This document shows, one piece after another, positions 44,545-51,992 of a DNA stretch of 64,000 bases. This stretch comes from Sediminibacterium sp. (lineage in GTDB: Bacteria; Bacteroidota; Bacteroidia; Chitinophagales; Chitinophagaceae). The position numbers and the translations under genes are program-made. Location: assembly GCA_016786865.1 (NCBI GenBank), contig JAEUVE010000011.1, positions 186,001 through 250,000 of the forward strand, read 5' to 3'. Under the pieces are notes generated by a model that was not told the DNA's origin, did not search any database, and saw only the letters and a list, made by a program, of their open reading frames with translations. Each line of letters opens with the position of its first letter. Within the stretch, counting starts at the first letter, position 1.

Positions 44545-45552
44545 ATGAGTACACATTCGTTGGTTTACCTGGTATTTGGTGTGGTGTTAACCATTGCACT
44601 GAGTTTTGATCTTGGGCTGCTGAGCAAGAAAAATAAAACCATCAGCATCAAACAGGCGCTGCTGCAAACCTTTTTATGGGTGGGGCTGGCATTGGCATTT
44701 TTTGTATTTCTCTGGTTCGAGGGCGGACTGCTGGCGCAGGAAAGCAATGGAACAGTGGCCAACGGTTCTCAGTTGCCACTGGAGTTTCTGAGCGCCTACC
44801 TCATGGAGTGGAGCCTGAGCATCGATAATATTTTTGTATTCATCCTGATCTTTAATTCCTTTAAGGTAAAAGAGAAGCATTACTCCAGGGTATTGCTGGT
44901 GGGTATCCTGATGGCTATTATTTTCCGCGTGATCTTCATCACGCTGGGTGTGGCGCTGGTGGCCAAGTTCTCCTGGATCCTGTATATTTTTGGGGTATTC
45001 CTGATTTACACCGGTTATACCATGTTCACCGCAAGCGATGATGAACAGTTTGATCCGCATGATTCCAAAGTATATAAATTCCTGAAACGCTTCCTGCCAT
45101 TGGTGAATCACGATGGGGAAGGCAAGTATGTGGTACGCGTGAATGGAAAACCGGCCTATACCATCCTGTTTGTGGTAGTGGTGTTGCTGGCAGCCATCGA
45201 CCTGGTGTTTGCCCTCGATTCCATCCCCGCAGTAATGGGTATATCCAAGGATCCCATGATCATTTATACCTCTAATATTTTTGCCGTACTCGGATTGCGG
45301 TCCCTGTTTTTTTTATTGAGGGGCGCCGTAACCAAGTTCGACTATCTGCAACAGGGCATTGCGATTGTGCTGGTATTCATTGGCGTTAAAATGCTGGGAG
45401 AACATTATATCAGCGAATGGATCGATAAGCCCACTCAGGTATTCATATCGCTGGGCGTGATCCTGGTATGTATTTCCGGATCCATCTTTTATTCCATATT
45501 CATCAATAAGAAAGGAACACCCAAAGACCTGGAAGATGCATCTGTAAATTAA
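44545..45552 (+). CDS. TerC-family integral membrane protein
   Basis: A 335-residue protein with about eight or nine transmembrane helices. The two acidic family signatures are present: MEWSLSIDNIFVF and DLVFALDSIPAVMGISKD. It belongs to the Alx/TerC group, whose members export manganese or partner with metalated secreted enzymes in other bacteria; the function here is inferred. It sits in the gldFG operon and 4 bp before murF/alr, without an obvious functional tie. Confidence 0.9.
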   Translation: MSTHSLVYLVFGVVLTIALSFDLGLLSKKNKTISIKQALLQTFLWVGLALAFFVFLWFEGGLLAQESNGTVANGSQLPLEFLSAYLMEWSLSIDNIFVFILIFNSFKVKEKHYSRVLLVGILMAIIFRVIFITLGVALVAKFSWILYIFGVFLIYTGYTMFTASDDEQFDPHDSKVYKFLKRFLPLVNHDGEGKYVVRVNGKPAYTILFVVVVLLAAIDLVFALDSIPAVMGISKDPMIIYTSNIFAVLGLRSLFFLLRGAVTKFDYLQQGIAIVLVFIGVKMLGEHYISEWIDKPTQVFISLGVILVCISGSIFYSIFINKKGTPKDLEDASVN

Positions 45553-45556
45553 GTGT

Positions 45557-48031
45557 ATGAACCATACGTTGCAGGATATAGCAGATTGCTTACAGCTCCC
45601 CGGAAAAGCCTATGGCACCCAGCCGGTGCGTTATCTTGTAACCGACAGCCGAAAACTGATTTTTCCGGAACAAACCTTATTTGTAGCCATCAGTGGCGCC
45701 AGAAGAAGTGCAACTGCCTATATTCCCGAATTGTATCACCGGGGTGTAAGGGCGTACCTGGTGGCAGAACCCGTAGATACAACCTTGTATCCGGAAGCGC
45801 ATTTTCTGCAGGTTCCCGATGCGGTGAAAGCCCTGCAACAGATAGCCGCGTACCATCGCAGCAGGTTCAATATACCGGTGATCGGCATTACGGGGAGCAA
45901 TGGAAAAACCATTGTAAAAGAATGGCTGTACCAGTTGCTTCAACAGGATCATGTAATTGTACGAAGCCCGCGAAGTTATAACTCACAGATTGGTGTGCCG
46001 CTGAGTGTTTGGCAAATGAACGCGCAGCATACCCTGGGCATATTCGAAGCAGGTATTTCAGCACCCGGAGAAATGGAGCAGCTGGAAGCCATCATACAAC
46101 CCACGCTTGGGGTACTCACCAATATCGGCGATGCACACAATGAAGGATTTAGCAGTCATGCGGCAAAGCTTGCAGAGAAGGCCCGGCTGTTTGCACATGC
46201 ACCGGTGTTGGTGGCAGCAAAAGATTATATTGCTTCAACCATACCTTATACCGGCGAACTGGTTACCTGGGGCAGCGGAGCAGAACATACCTTACAGGTT
46301 ATACAAAAAACAATCCGAGGCACGGCAACGGAGATTAAAGCAAGCTATCAACAACAGGAACTGCATATCAGCATACCATTTGCAGACGATGTATCGGTGC
46401 AGAATGCACTAACCTGCTGTACGGTACTTCTGCAGCTGGGTTATACCATTGCCGAAATACAGGAACGCATACAGCGGCTGGAGCCTGTAGAAATGCGGAT
46501 GCAGTTGCGCAAAGCCATCAACAACTGCCTGGTGCTGAACGACAGTTACAGCAACGATAAAGTATCACTGGCACTGGCGCTGAGTTTTCTGAAACAGCAG
46601 GCCGGAACCAATCCGACCACGGTGGTATTGTCGGATATAGTACAGTCCGGACAAACAGAAACAGCATTGTATCAGGATGTACTGGAACTGCTGGTTAAGA
46701 ATGATATCCGCAAGTTGTACGCTATTGGGCCGGCCATCACCGGCTATTTACAACAACGGATGCAGGATACCACCCGGGCAGCATTGCCTTTTGAAATAAG
46801 GCTGTATTCATCTACGGAAGCTTTTCTGGAACAGGGCAACCAGAGCCGGTTTCAGCAGGAATATATTTTACTGAAAGGGGCAAGGCAGTTTGAGTTTGAA
46901 CGCATTGCACATTGGCTGGAGCAGCAGGTGCACCAGACGGTGCTGGAGATTAATCTGACTGCAATGATTAATAACCTGAAAACCTATCAGGCTATGCTGG
47001 CGCCAACCACCAAACTGATGGCCATGGTTAAAGCCTATAGTTATGGAACTGGTTCGGGCGAAGTGGCACGCAGGTTGCAGCAACAGCAGGTAGATTACCT
47101 GGCAGTGGCATTTGCAGATGAGGGAGTGGCCCTTCGCAAAGCCGGAATCAGCCTGCCCATCATGGTCATGAGTCCGGATGAGTACAGTTTCGATACCATG
47201 GTGAACTATACACTGGAACCGGAAATATTTTCATTTGAACTCTATCACGCTTTTCAGCACTATCTGCAAAAAGAAGGCGTACAGCAATATCCCATTCACC
47301 TAAAGCTGAATACGGGCATGAACCGCCTTGGTTTTGAACCCGAAGAAATCAATGCGTTGGCCGAAGCGCTGCAACAGCAGCAGGTATTTGTGGTGAAATC
47401 TTTGTTCAGTCACCTGGTGGCCAGTGAAGACCCGGCGCAGGATGCATTTACCGAACAGCAGGTAGCGCTGTTTACCCAGGCAGCAACGATATTGGAGCAG
47501 GCGCTGGGATATCCGTTTATCCGGCATATTGCCAATACAGCAGCCATCCGGAGAAACCCGCAATACCAATTCGATATGGTCCGTCTGGGCATTGGCTTGT
47601 ACGGAGTAGACAGCCAGGCAGAAGCGCAATTGAACCTGCAGGTAGTAGATACACTCAAAACAACGGTGGCTCAGGTAAGAAAGATCAAAGCAGGTACAAC
47701 GGTAGGGTACGGACGTAAGGGCGTAGTAACCAGAAACAGTACCATTGCCACTGTACGCATCGGGTATGCAGACGGATACAACCGAAAGCTTGGTAACGGA
47801 GTGGGGCAGATGTATGTGAACGGTCACCGGGCGCCTGTAATCGGCAATATCTGTATGGACATGGCCATGCTCGATGTAACGGATGTACCCGAAGTAAAAG
47901 CAGGAGATATTGTGGAAGTGTTTGGTAGCCATATTCCGGTGCAGGAACTGGCCAGGGCAACCGGAACCATTGCCTATGAAATCATGACTTCGGTGAGTCA
48001 GCGGGTAAAAAGGGTGTATTACGAAGAATAG
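45557..48031 (+). CDS. murF-alr: Bifunctional MurF ligase / alanine racemase fusion
   Basis: A single chain of 824 residues. The first 450 are MurF-like (UDP-MurNAc-tripeptide:D-Ala-D-Ala ligase) with the ATP loop GITGSNGKTIVKEW and NDSYSNDKVSLALAL. From about residue 455 the chain is an alanine racemase: INLTAMINNLKTY, the pyridoxal-phosphate lysine in MAMVKAYSYGTG, TGMNRLGFEPEE, and the second catalytic base Tyr in GTTVGYGRKG. The fusion couples making D-Ala with adding D-Ala-D-Ala to the cell-wall precursor. It is known in Bacteroidota and is not a sequencing artefact, since both halves keep their active-site residues. Last gene of the gldF operon. Confidence 0.95.
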   Translation: MNHTLQDIADCLQLPGKAYGTQPVRYLVTDSRKLIFPEQTLFVAISGARRSATAYIPELYHRGVRAYLVAEPVDTTLYPEAHFLQVPDAVKALQQIAAYHRSRFNIPVIGITGSNGKTIVKEWLYQLLQQDHVIVRSPRSYNSQIGVPLSVWQMNAQHTLGIFEAGISAPGEMEQLEAIIQPTLGVLTNIGDAHNEGFSSHAAKLAEKARLFAHAPVLVAAKDYIASTIPYTGELVTWGSGAEHTLQVIQKTIRGTATEIKASYQQQELHISIPFADDVSVQNALTCCTVLLQLGYTIAEIQERIQRLEPVEMRMQLRKAINNCLVLNDSYSNDKVSLALALSFLKQQAGTNPTTVVLSDIVQSGQTETALYQDVLELLVKNDIRKLYAIGPAITGYLQQRMQDTTRAALPFEIRLYSSTEAFLEQGNQSRFQQEYILLKGARQFEFERIAHWLEQQVHQTVLEINLTAMINNLKTYQAMLAPTTKLMAMVKAYSYGTGSGEVARRLQQQQVDYLAVAFADEGVALRKAGISLPIMVMSPDEYSFDTMVNYTLEPEIFSFELYHAFQHYLQKEGVQQYPIHLKLNTGMNRLGFEPEEINALAEALQQQQVFVVKSLFSHLVASEDPAQDAFTEQQVALFTQAATILEQALGYPFIRHIANTAAIRRNPQYQFDMVRLGIGLYGVDSQAEAQLNLQVVDTLKTTVAQVRKIKAGTTVGYGRKGVVTRNSTIATVRIGYADGYNRKLGNGVGQMYVNGHRAPVIGNICMDMAMLDVTDVPEVKAGDIVEVFGSHIPVQELARATGTIAYEIMTSVSQRVKRVYYEE

Positions 48032-48065
48032 ATTGCAGGCAACCGTACAGCCAAAAAGCTGTTGT

Positions 48066-48728
48066 TCAGAGCGGATCAATCAGGTGGTTGCGCATGGCCC
48101 AGAGCACCAGCCCTACCCTGGATTTGGTGCCGGTTTTTTCGAACAGCCCCCTGCTGTAATTGTCAACACTTCTAACTGCAATGCCCAATTCGTTGGCCAT
48201 TTCTTTATAGGTGAGTTCGGAGGCGCAGAGTTCCAGAAAACGAATTTCCTTATCAGAAAGTTTCAATGCCTGTTTTACATCCACTTCCTTTTGCTGAAGC
48301 GACCGGATCATATTTCCGGAAACCATATCGTTGGTATAAAATCCTTTTTCCATCAATTGAAGAATGGCCTGATGTAGTTCGGTAACCTGGGCTTCTTTTA
48401 AAATGTAGCCACAGGCGCCGGCTTTCAGCATTTTGATAATGGCCTGCTCTTCGTCGTACATACTTAGGGCCAATACCAGTATGGCCGGATGGTTCTGCTT
48501 CAACCATTCGGTGGTGGCATAGCCATCCATCAGGGGCATGTTGATGTCCATCAGTACCACATCCACCTCCGGGTTCAGCAGCAGTTTTTTTTGAAGATCC
48601 ATTCCATTGGCAGCTTCAAAAACAATCTCGATATCGTTGAATTCGGCCAGCAGCGAAGCAATACCCGATCTGAAGAGGGCATGGTCATCTGCCATAGCTA
48701 CCCGGATTCTGTTAAGATGTTTGCTCAT
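48066..48728 (-). CDS. NarL/LuxR-type response regulator
   Basis: The protein has 220 residues from ATG 48728. The receiver domain has the acidic pair in MADDHALF, the phospho-acceptor Asp in VDVVLMDINMPLMDGY and the Lys in ACGYILKEA. The C-terminal LuxR helix-turn-helix is LSDKEIRFLELCASELTYKE, MANELGIAVRSVDNY. The start overlaps the end of the histidine-kinase gene by 17 bp, so the two are translated together and form a pair. The target genes are unknown. It is the last gene of the four-gene minus-strand operon. Confidence 0.92.
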   Translation of the reverse strand: MSKHLNRIRVAMADDHALFRSGIASLLAEFNDIEIVFEAANGMDLQKKLLLNPEVDVVLMDINMPLMDGYATTEWLKQNHPAILVLALSMYDEEQAIIKMLKAGACGYILKEAQVTELHQAILQLMEKGFYTNDMVSGNMIRSLQQKEVDVKQALKLSDKEIRFLELCASELTYKEMANELGIAVRSVDNYSRGLFEKTGTKSRVGLVLWAMRNHLIDPL

Positions 48729-49536
48729 ACGGAATCGTAATATAAATGGTTGTGCCCAGATTGGGTTCGGAATTAAACTCAATGGTTCCACCGATCAGGG
48801 CAGTTCTTTTTTTCATGTTCGTGATGCCCAGTCCTGCAGCTGAACCGCCTGGTTGCAGGAGGTCAAAACCGGTGCCATTATCGGAAACAGCCAGCTGCAG
48901 TACCTGGTTCTGAAAATGCAGTTCGCAATGAATGGCGGTGGCGCGGGCATGTTTCATAATATTGTTCAGGGTTTCCTGTAACAGCCGGAACACGATCAAA
49001 TCTTTTTTAGCATTGGGGCTGTAGGTGTTGTCCGATTCCTGCACATAGGTAACGGTATATTGACCATGTTTTTCCATCCATTGCATTTCCTGCTCAATAG
49101 CCTGCATTAAGCCCTGTTGCAACAGGTTTTCTGCCTGTAACAGTTTGGCCAGCTGCCGGAGGTCTTTGATGGATGTGTTTACGAAGCCAATGGCATCTTT
49201 TATTTTCTGTTCAGATTTTTGCCGGTCGTTCAGGTTCACGGAGCTGAGTGTGGCGTTGGTGATACTGAGCAACTGACCAATATTATCGTGCAGGTCGGCA
49301 GCAATGGTTTGCAGGGTTTGTTCCTTCACCTCGGCCCGCGTCAGCAGCAACTCCTCCTCAAACGACTGCTGCATATGAATGGTGTCGGTTTTGTTTTGAT
49401 GTTGTTTTTGCTGGTATTGAATTACAAAATACACAACCATAGCAGCCAAAAAAAGCAGGATGGTGGCTCCAATGGCTATGCCTGATACAATATACCAGGT
49501 TGTTTGATTCTGCAGAAGAAAGAAATAGATAAACAA
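48712..49536 (-). CDS. Membrane histidine kinase, HisKA_3/NarX-type
   Basis: A 274-residue protein. One N-terminal transmembrane segment (WYIVSGIAIGATILLFLAAM...) is followed by a coiled-coil and the HisKA_3 phospho-acceptor box DLHDNIGQLLSITNATLS, then an HATPase_c domain with the N box (LLQETLNNIMKHARA), DNGTGFD and AGLGITNMKKR. There is no periplasmic sensor domain, which suggests that signal input comes through the neighbouring membrane protein. Its N-terminus overlaps the end of that gene by 61 bp. Confidence 0.92.
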   Translation of the reverse strand: MFIYFFLLQNQTTWYIVSGIAIGATILLFLAAMVVYFVIQYQQKQHQNKTDTIHMQQSFEEELLLTRAEVKEQTLQTIAADLHDNIGQLLSITNATLSSVNLNDRQKSEQKIKDAIGFVNTSIKDLRQLAKLLQAENLLQQGLMQAIEQEMQWMEKHGQYTVTYVQESDNTYSPNAKKDLIVFRLLQETLNNIMKHARATAIHCELHFQNQVLQLAVSDNGTGFDLLQPGGSAAGLGITNMKKRTALIGGTIEFNSEPNLGTTIYITIPYEQTS

Positions 49537-50132
49537 GCGTATAAAATAAAGTTGATTAAGTTAATGAATATAGACCAGATCGGAATAAAAGGCTCAAAAT
49601 TACCGGTGCTGAGGAAGTACTGAAAAAAGCTGAGTAATACACTCTGCCCGGCATAGAAAAACAGATAGCCAACACTAACCCAAAAATACGGATGGCTCAT
49701 CAGATCGGGAATATCGGCTTTTTCAATGGTTTCCCTTACGTATTCAAAAATATAGTACACGCCAATGCAACTGCCGAGTATAATGGTGTAGGAATTCAGG
49801 TAGCGGAATCCTTGCAGGAAAAAGAAGTTCAGCGCCGAAGCAATCAGGATAACGGCAGTGAGGATGTTTATTCTTTTGTGGAAATGTTTGTTGTCGGTGA
49901 TCTGTTTAAAAAACCAGCCGATGAATGCAAATTCAAAGGGGTTGCGGATATTGGCAGTCCAGTTGTTGGAATTGTTGATTACAAAAAGGTGAAAAAAGTT
50001 GCCCCATTCCACTACATTATTGATCAGCAGGAGCAGTAAAAAACCCTTCATTGCCCTGGTCTGAAGATGCCTGAAGTTAACCAGGCAAATAATCAGTGCA
50101 GTTAGTTCAAACCATAAAGAGAGGTATCTCAT
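49476..50132 (-). CDS. Unknown multi-pass membrane protein in a two-component operon
   Basis: A 218-residue, very hydrophobic protein with about six or seven transmembrane helices (LTALIICLVNFRHL, GFLLLLLINNVVEWGNFFHL, FAFIGWFF, ILTAVILIASALNFFFL, YLFFYAGQSVLLSFFQYFL, ILYACLSISFF). It has no family I recognise and no catalytic motif. It is four bases downstream of the SHGC/CPPYNC gene and overlaps the kinase gene, so it is likely a sensor or partner for a kinase that has no sensor of its own. Confidence 0.75.
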   Translation of the reverse strand: MRYLSLWFELTALIICLVNFRHLQTRAMKGFLLLLLINNVVEWGNFFHLFVINNSNNWTANIRNPFEFAFIGWFFKQITDNKHFHKRINILTAVILIASALNFFFLQGFRYLNSYTIILGSCIGVYYIFEYVRETIEKADIPDLMSHPYFWVSVGYLFFYAGQSVLLSFFQYFLSTGNFEPFIPIWSIFINLINFILYACLSISFFCRIKQPGILYQA

Positions 50133-50135
50133 ATC

Positions 50136-50948
50136 TTAAGTATTAGCAGTGTCTCCGGCGCAATTGTAAGGCGGACACAAATTACCATTATTAAATGCGA
50201 TTATATCGGGTTCTCCTTCGCCAGGGAAAAAGTTTATCCTGGGGCGTTCTGAAATGTTGATCAGTTTGTCGTTGGCATCTACCAGATAGTATTCAACGGT
50301 CATTCTATTCAGGTAATGACTGTTTACATTGGGTTCAGGAGTATTGGTGTAGGAGGTAAAAGCGGTGACCACTGTAGCGGCCTCCTGGCATTCCACTTCT
50401 GCTTTCAGTTGTTCAAATTCAGCTCTGGTATGAAATACCGAAATGGTATCGGTATAGGCCGGATCTCCCCCTGCATTGTGTACCAGCCTGGTTAACAGGG
50501 GAAGTTTCAACGGGTTGTTTCTGTATTCGTTGATGATCCATCTTTCAGCAGTCTGCTGGTCAATTTTTACGCAGCCGTGGGAGGGATGAAGCATAAAATA
50601 ATTACCCAGGCCAAGATCCTTATAGGTTCCGGAGGTTTGGTTCAGCAGGCAGGGTGCATATACCACGGTAAGAGTACCGCCCTTGCTGAAAGGAACCCAT
50701 GGCTCATTTTCATCCAAAGGGAAGGCAGCCATATAAATTCGGATACCATCTGCCTGGTTCACGGTAAACACCTGGTTGCAGAGGTCCAGAAAGCTGGCAG
50801 CAGCGATGGGCATTTCTTCAGTTTCGGGCTTGCCCATTGCTTCGGAAAGCGCCAGGGTTTTGAGTTCAAAATGCCACCTCCTTCTTTTTATAACTGTTGC
50901 TTTGCTTACAGACATAAGCGGAAGCGGCCCCGAGCAATTAGCTGCCAT
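50136..50948 (-). CDS. Unknown protein with SHGCVKI and CPPYNC motifs
   Basis: A 270-residue protein without a signal peptide or transmembrane helix. Two motifs stand out. The first is HPSHGCVKI near residue 125, close to the [ST]HGC[VI][RK] catalytic motif of L,D-transpeptidases. The second is a CPPYNC cysteine pair near the C-terminus, preceded by a conserved-looking ADGIRIYMA segment. The usual upstream HG of the transpeptidase fold is not evident, nor is export, so I do not assign that enzyme activity. It is the first gene of the operon with the membrane protein and two-component pair. A -7 element at 50970-50977 gives an 18-nt leader to ATG 50948. Confidence 0.7.
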   Translation of the reverse strand: MAANCSGPLPLMSVSKATVIKRRRWHFELKTLALSEAMGKPETEEMPIAAASFLDLCNQVFTVNQADGIRIYMAAFPLDENEPWVPFSKGGTLTVVYAPCLLNQTSGTYKDLGLGNYFMLHPSHGCVKIDQQTAERWIINEYRNNPLKLPLLTRLVHNAGGDPAYTDTISVFHTRAEFEQLKAEVECQEAATVVTAFTSYTNTPEPNVNSHYLNRMTVEYYLVDANDKLINISERPRINFFPGEGEPDIIAFNNGNLCPPYNCAGDTANT

Positions 50949-50969
50949 GATTCAGAATTAATGATGCAA

Positions 50970-50977
50970 TAAATATA
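50970..50977 (-). promoter_or_regulatory. -7 element of the two-component operon
   Basis: On the minus strand TATATTTA (5 of 6 fixed positions of TAnnTTTG) lies 21 bp before ATG 50948 and is a reasonable promoter for the four-gene operon. Confidence 0.4.
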
Positions 50978-51002
50978 AATTACCTGTAAATAAACTACAT
51001 AA

Positions 51003-51053
51003 GTGGATTGTCCACAACGCGAATCATACGTAGCATGGTACGTAAAATTACGT
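51003..51053. repeat. Cluster of short inverted repeats in a divergent intergenic region
   Basis: The gap between the SHGC gene and lspA (50949-51280, 332 bp, no protein gene seen) starts with GTGGA-TTG-TCCAC (51003-51015), two TACGTA units (51027-51032 and 51039-51044), and ACGTAA-AA-TTACGT (51040-51053). They sit upstream of the operon promoter and before the small-RNA promoter, where they could serve as binding sites, perhaps for the operon's own response regulator. Confidence 0.4.
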
Positions 51054-51077
51054 GCCACACTCAGGTAAATTTCGCGG

Positions 51078-51107
51078 TTGAATTGTTGCGGAACAGGCTG
51101 ATCTTTG
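51078..51107 (+). promoter_or_regulatory. Candidate promoter of a small RNA
   Basis: TTG at 51078-51080 and GATCTTTG at 51100-51107 (5 of 6 fixed positions of TAnnTTTG) are 19 bp apart, the normal Bacteroidota spacing. Transcription would begin near 51111. Confidence 0.45.
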
Positions 51108-51110
51108 GCA

Positions 51111-51188
51111 CAGATGAACAGTCATCTAAAACGGATTCAGGTAATTTATTACCCAAGAAAGCGCAGTATCGGGGGGTGCTGCGCTTTT
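51111..51188 (+). ncRNA. Candidate small RNA, about 78 nt, three hairpins
   Basis: Between a promoter-like pair (51078-51107) and a terminator, the segment folds into three consecutive perfect hairpins: AGATGA-ACAG-TCATCT (51112-51127), GGTAAT-TT-ATTACC (51140-51153) and AAAGCGCAG/CTGCGCTTT (51158-51166 with 51179-51187) followed by a T. No gene lies upstream on this strand, so the terminator would otherwise have nothing to terminate. An ATG at 51114 opens a 38-codon frame through the terminator hairpin, which I consider unlikely to be used. No known RNA family is recognised. Confidence 0.45.
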
Positions 51189-51252
51189 GAATCTGGTTTT
51201 TCTGCCCTGCCAGCCGCCCCCATTTTATGATTTTATACTATTTCTCAACCCT

Positions 51253-51260
51253 TATCTTTG
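51253..51260 (+). promoter_or_regulatory. lspA promoter (-7 element)
   Basis: TATCTTTG, a perfect TAnnTTTG, ends 20 bp before the GTG start of lspA. Confidence 0.6.
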
Positions 51261-51280
51261 CCTCACGTTAAAAAAGCGCC

Positions 51281-51958
51281 GTGAAAGCAAAACAAGTTAT
51301 ACTACTCATACTGGCAGTCATATTTATAGATCAGGCATCCAAATTCTATATCAAGCTGAACTATTTTGCGGGAGAAGAGCATCTGGTGCTGGGAACCTGG
51401 TTCAGGCTTCATTTTGTAGAAAATGAGGGAATGGCCTGGGGATGGAAGTTTGGTGGCGAATTCGGCAAGATTGCCCTCACGCTTTTCAGGCTGGTAGCGG
51501 TGATCTGGGGAAGTTTTCTTTTGCGTGATTTCATCCGCAGGAAATACCACCGCGGATTCATCATCTGTGCCTCTCTGATTTATGCAGGCGCATTGGGTAA
51601 CCTGATCGACAGTTTGTTTTATGGACTTATTTTTGAATACAGCAATCCATTTTCTCAGAATGTAGCAACCCTGTTTCCGGCCAACGGCGGTTATGCAGGA
51701 TTCCTGCATGGCAGGGTGGTAGATATGTTGTATTTCCCTATTATCACGAATGCACATTATCCAACCTGGATGCCGTTTGTGGGCGGGGAGGAATTTGAAT
51801 TCTTCCGTCCGGTATTCAATATAGCCGATGCCGCCATTTCGGTGGGCGTTATTGCCATCCTGATTTTTCAGAATACATTTTTTGCGCATCCGCCTAAGGA
51901 GCAGCACCATACCGTGGAAACCAAAACACTGGTAGACGATCAGAGCCAGGTTTCCTAG
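51281..51958 (+). CDS. lspA: Lipoprotein signal peptidase
   Basis: The protein has 225 residues from GTG 51281. The four helices and family signatures are present: IFIDQASKFYIKLNY, VENEGMAWGWKFG, the first catalytic Asp in GALGNLIDSLFYG, then HGRVVDMLYFP and the second catalytic Asp in FNIADAAISVGV. It cuts prolipoproteins before the lipid-modified cysteine in the inner membrane. It is longer than the about 165-residue enzyme of Enterobacteria, mainly through an insertion between the catalytic blocks and a charged C-terminal tail. The many lipoproteins encoded in this window are its expected substrates. Confidence 0.95.
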   Translation: MKAKQVILLILAVIFIDQASKFYIKLNYFAGEEHLVLGTWFRLHFVENEGMAWGWKFGGEFGKIALTLFRLVAVIWGSFLLRDFIRRKYHRGFIICASLIYAGALGNLIDSLFYGLIFEYSNPFSQNVATLFPANGGYAGFLHGRVVDMLYFPIITNAHYPTWMPFVGGEEFEFFRPVFNIADAAISVGVIAILIFQNTFFAHPPKEQHHTVETKTLVDDQSQVS

Positions 51959-51980
51959 TACAAACCAGCCACATTTTTCC

Positions 51981-51988
51981 TATCTTGG
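51981..51988 (+). promoter_or_regulatory. -7 element four bases before a start codon
   Basis: TATCTTGG (5 of 6 fixed positions of TAnnTTTG), then GTAC, then ATG 51993 of the amidohydrolase gene. Confidence 0.45.
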
Positions 51989-51992
51989 GTAC

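Noticed and set aside
50550..50600. L,D-transpeptidase assignment from the SHGCVKI motif
   Set aside because: The remaining YkuD-fold signatures and an export signal are not seen, so the motif alone is insufficient.
51008..51190. Sixty-codon plus-strand frame in the gap before lspA
   Set aside because: Starts with TTG, runs through the promoter-like and hairpin elements, and has no protein-like features.
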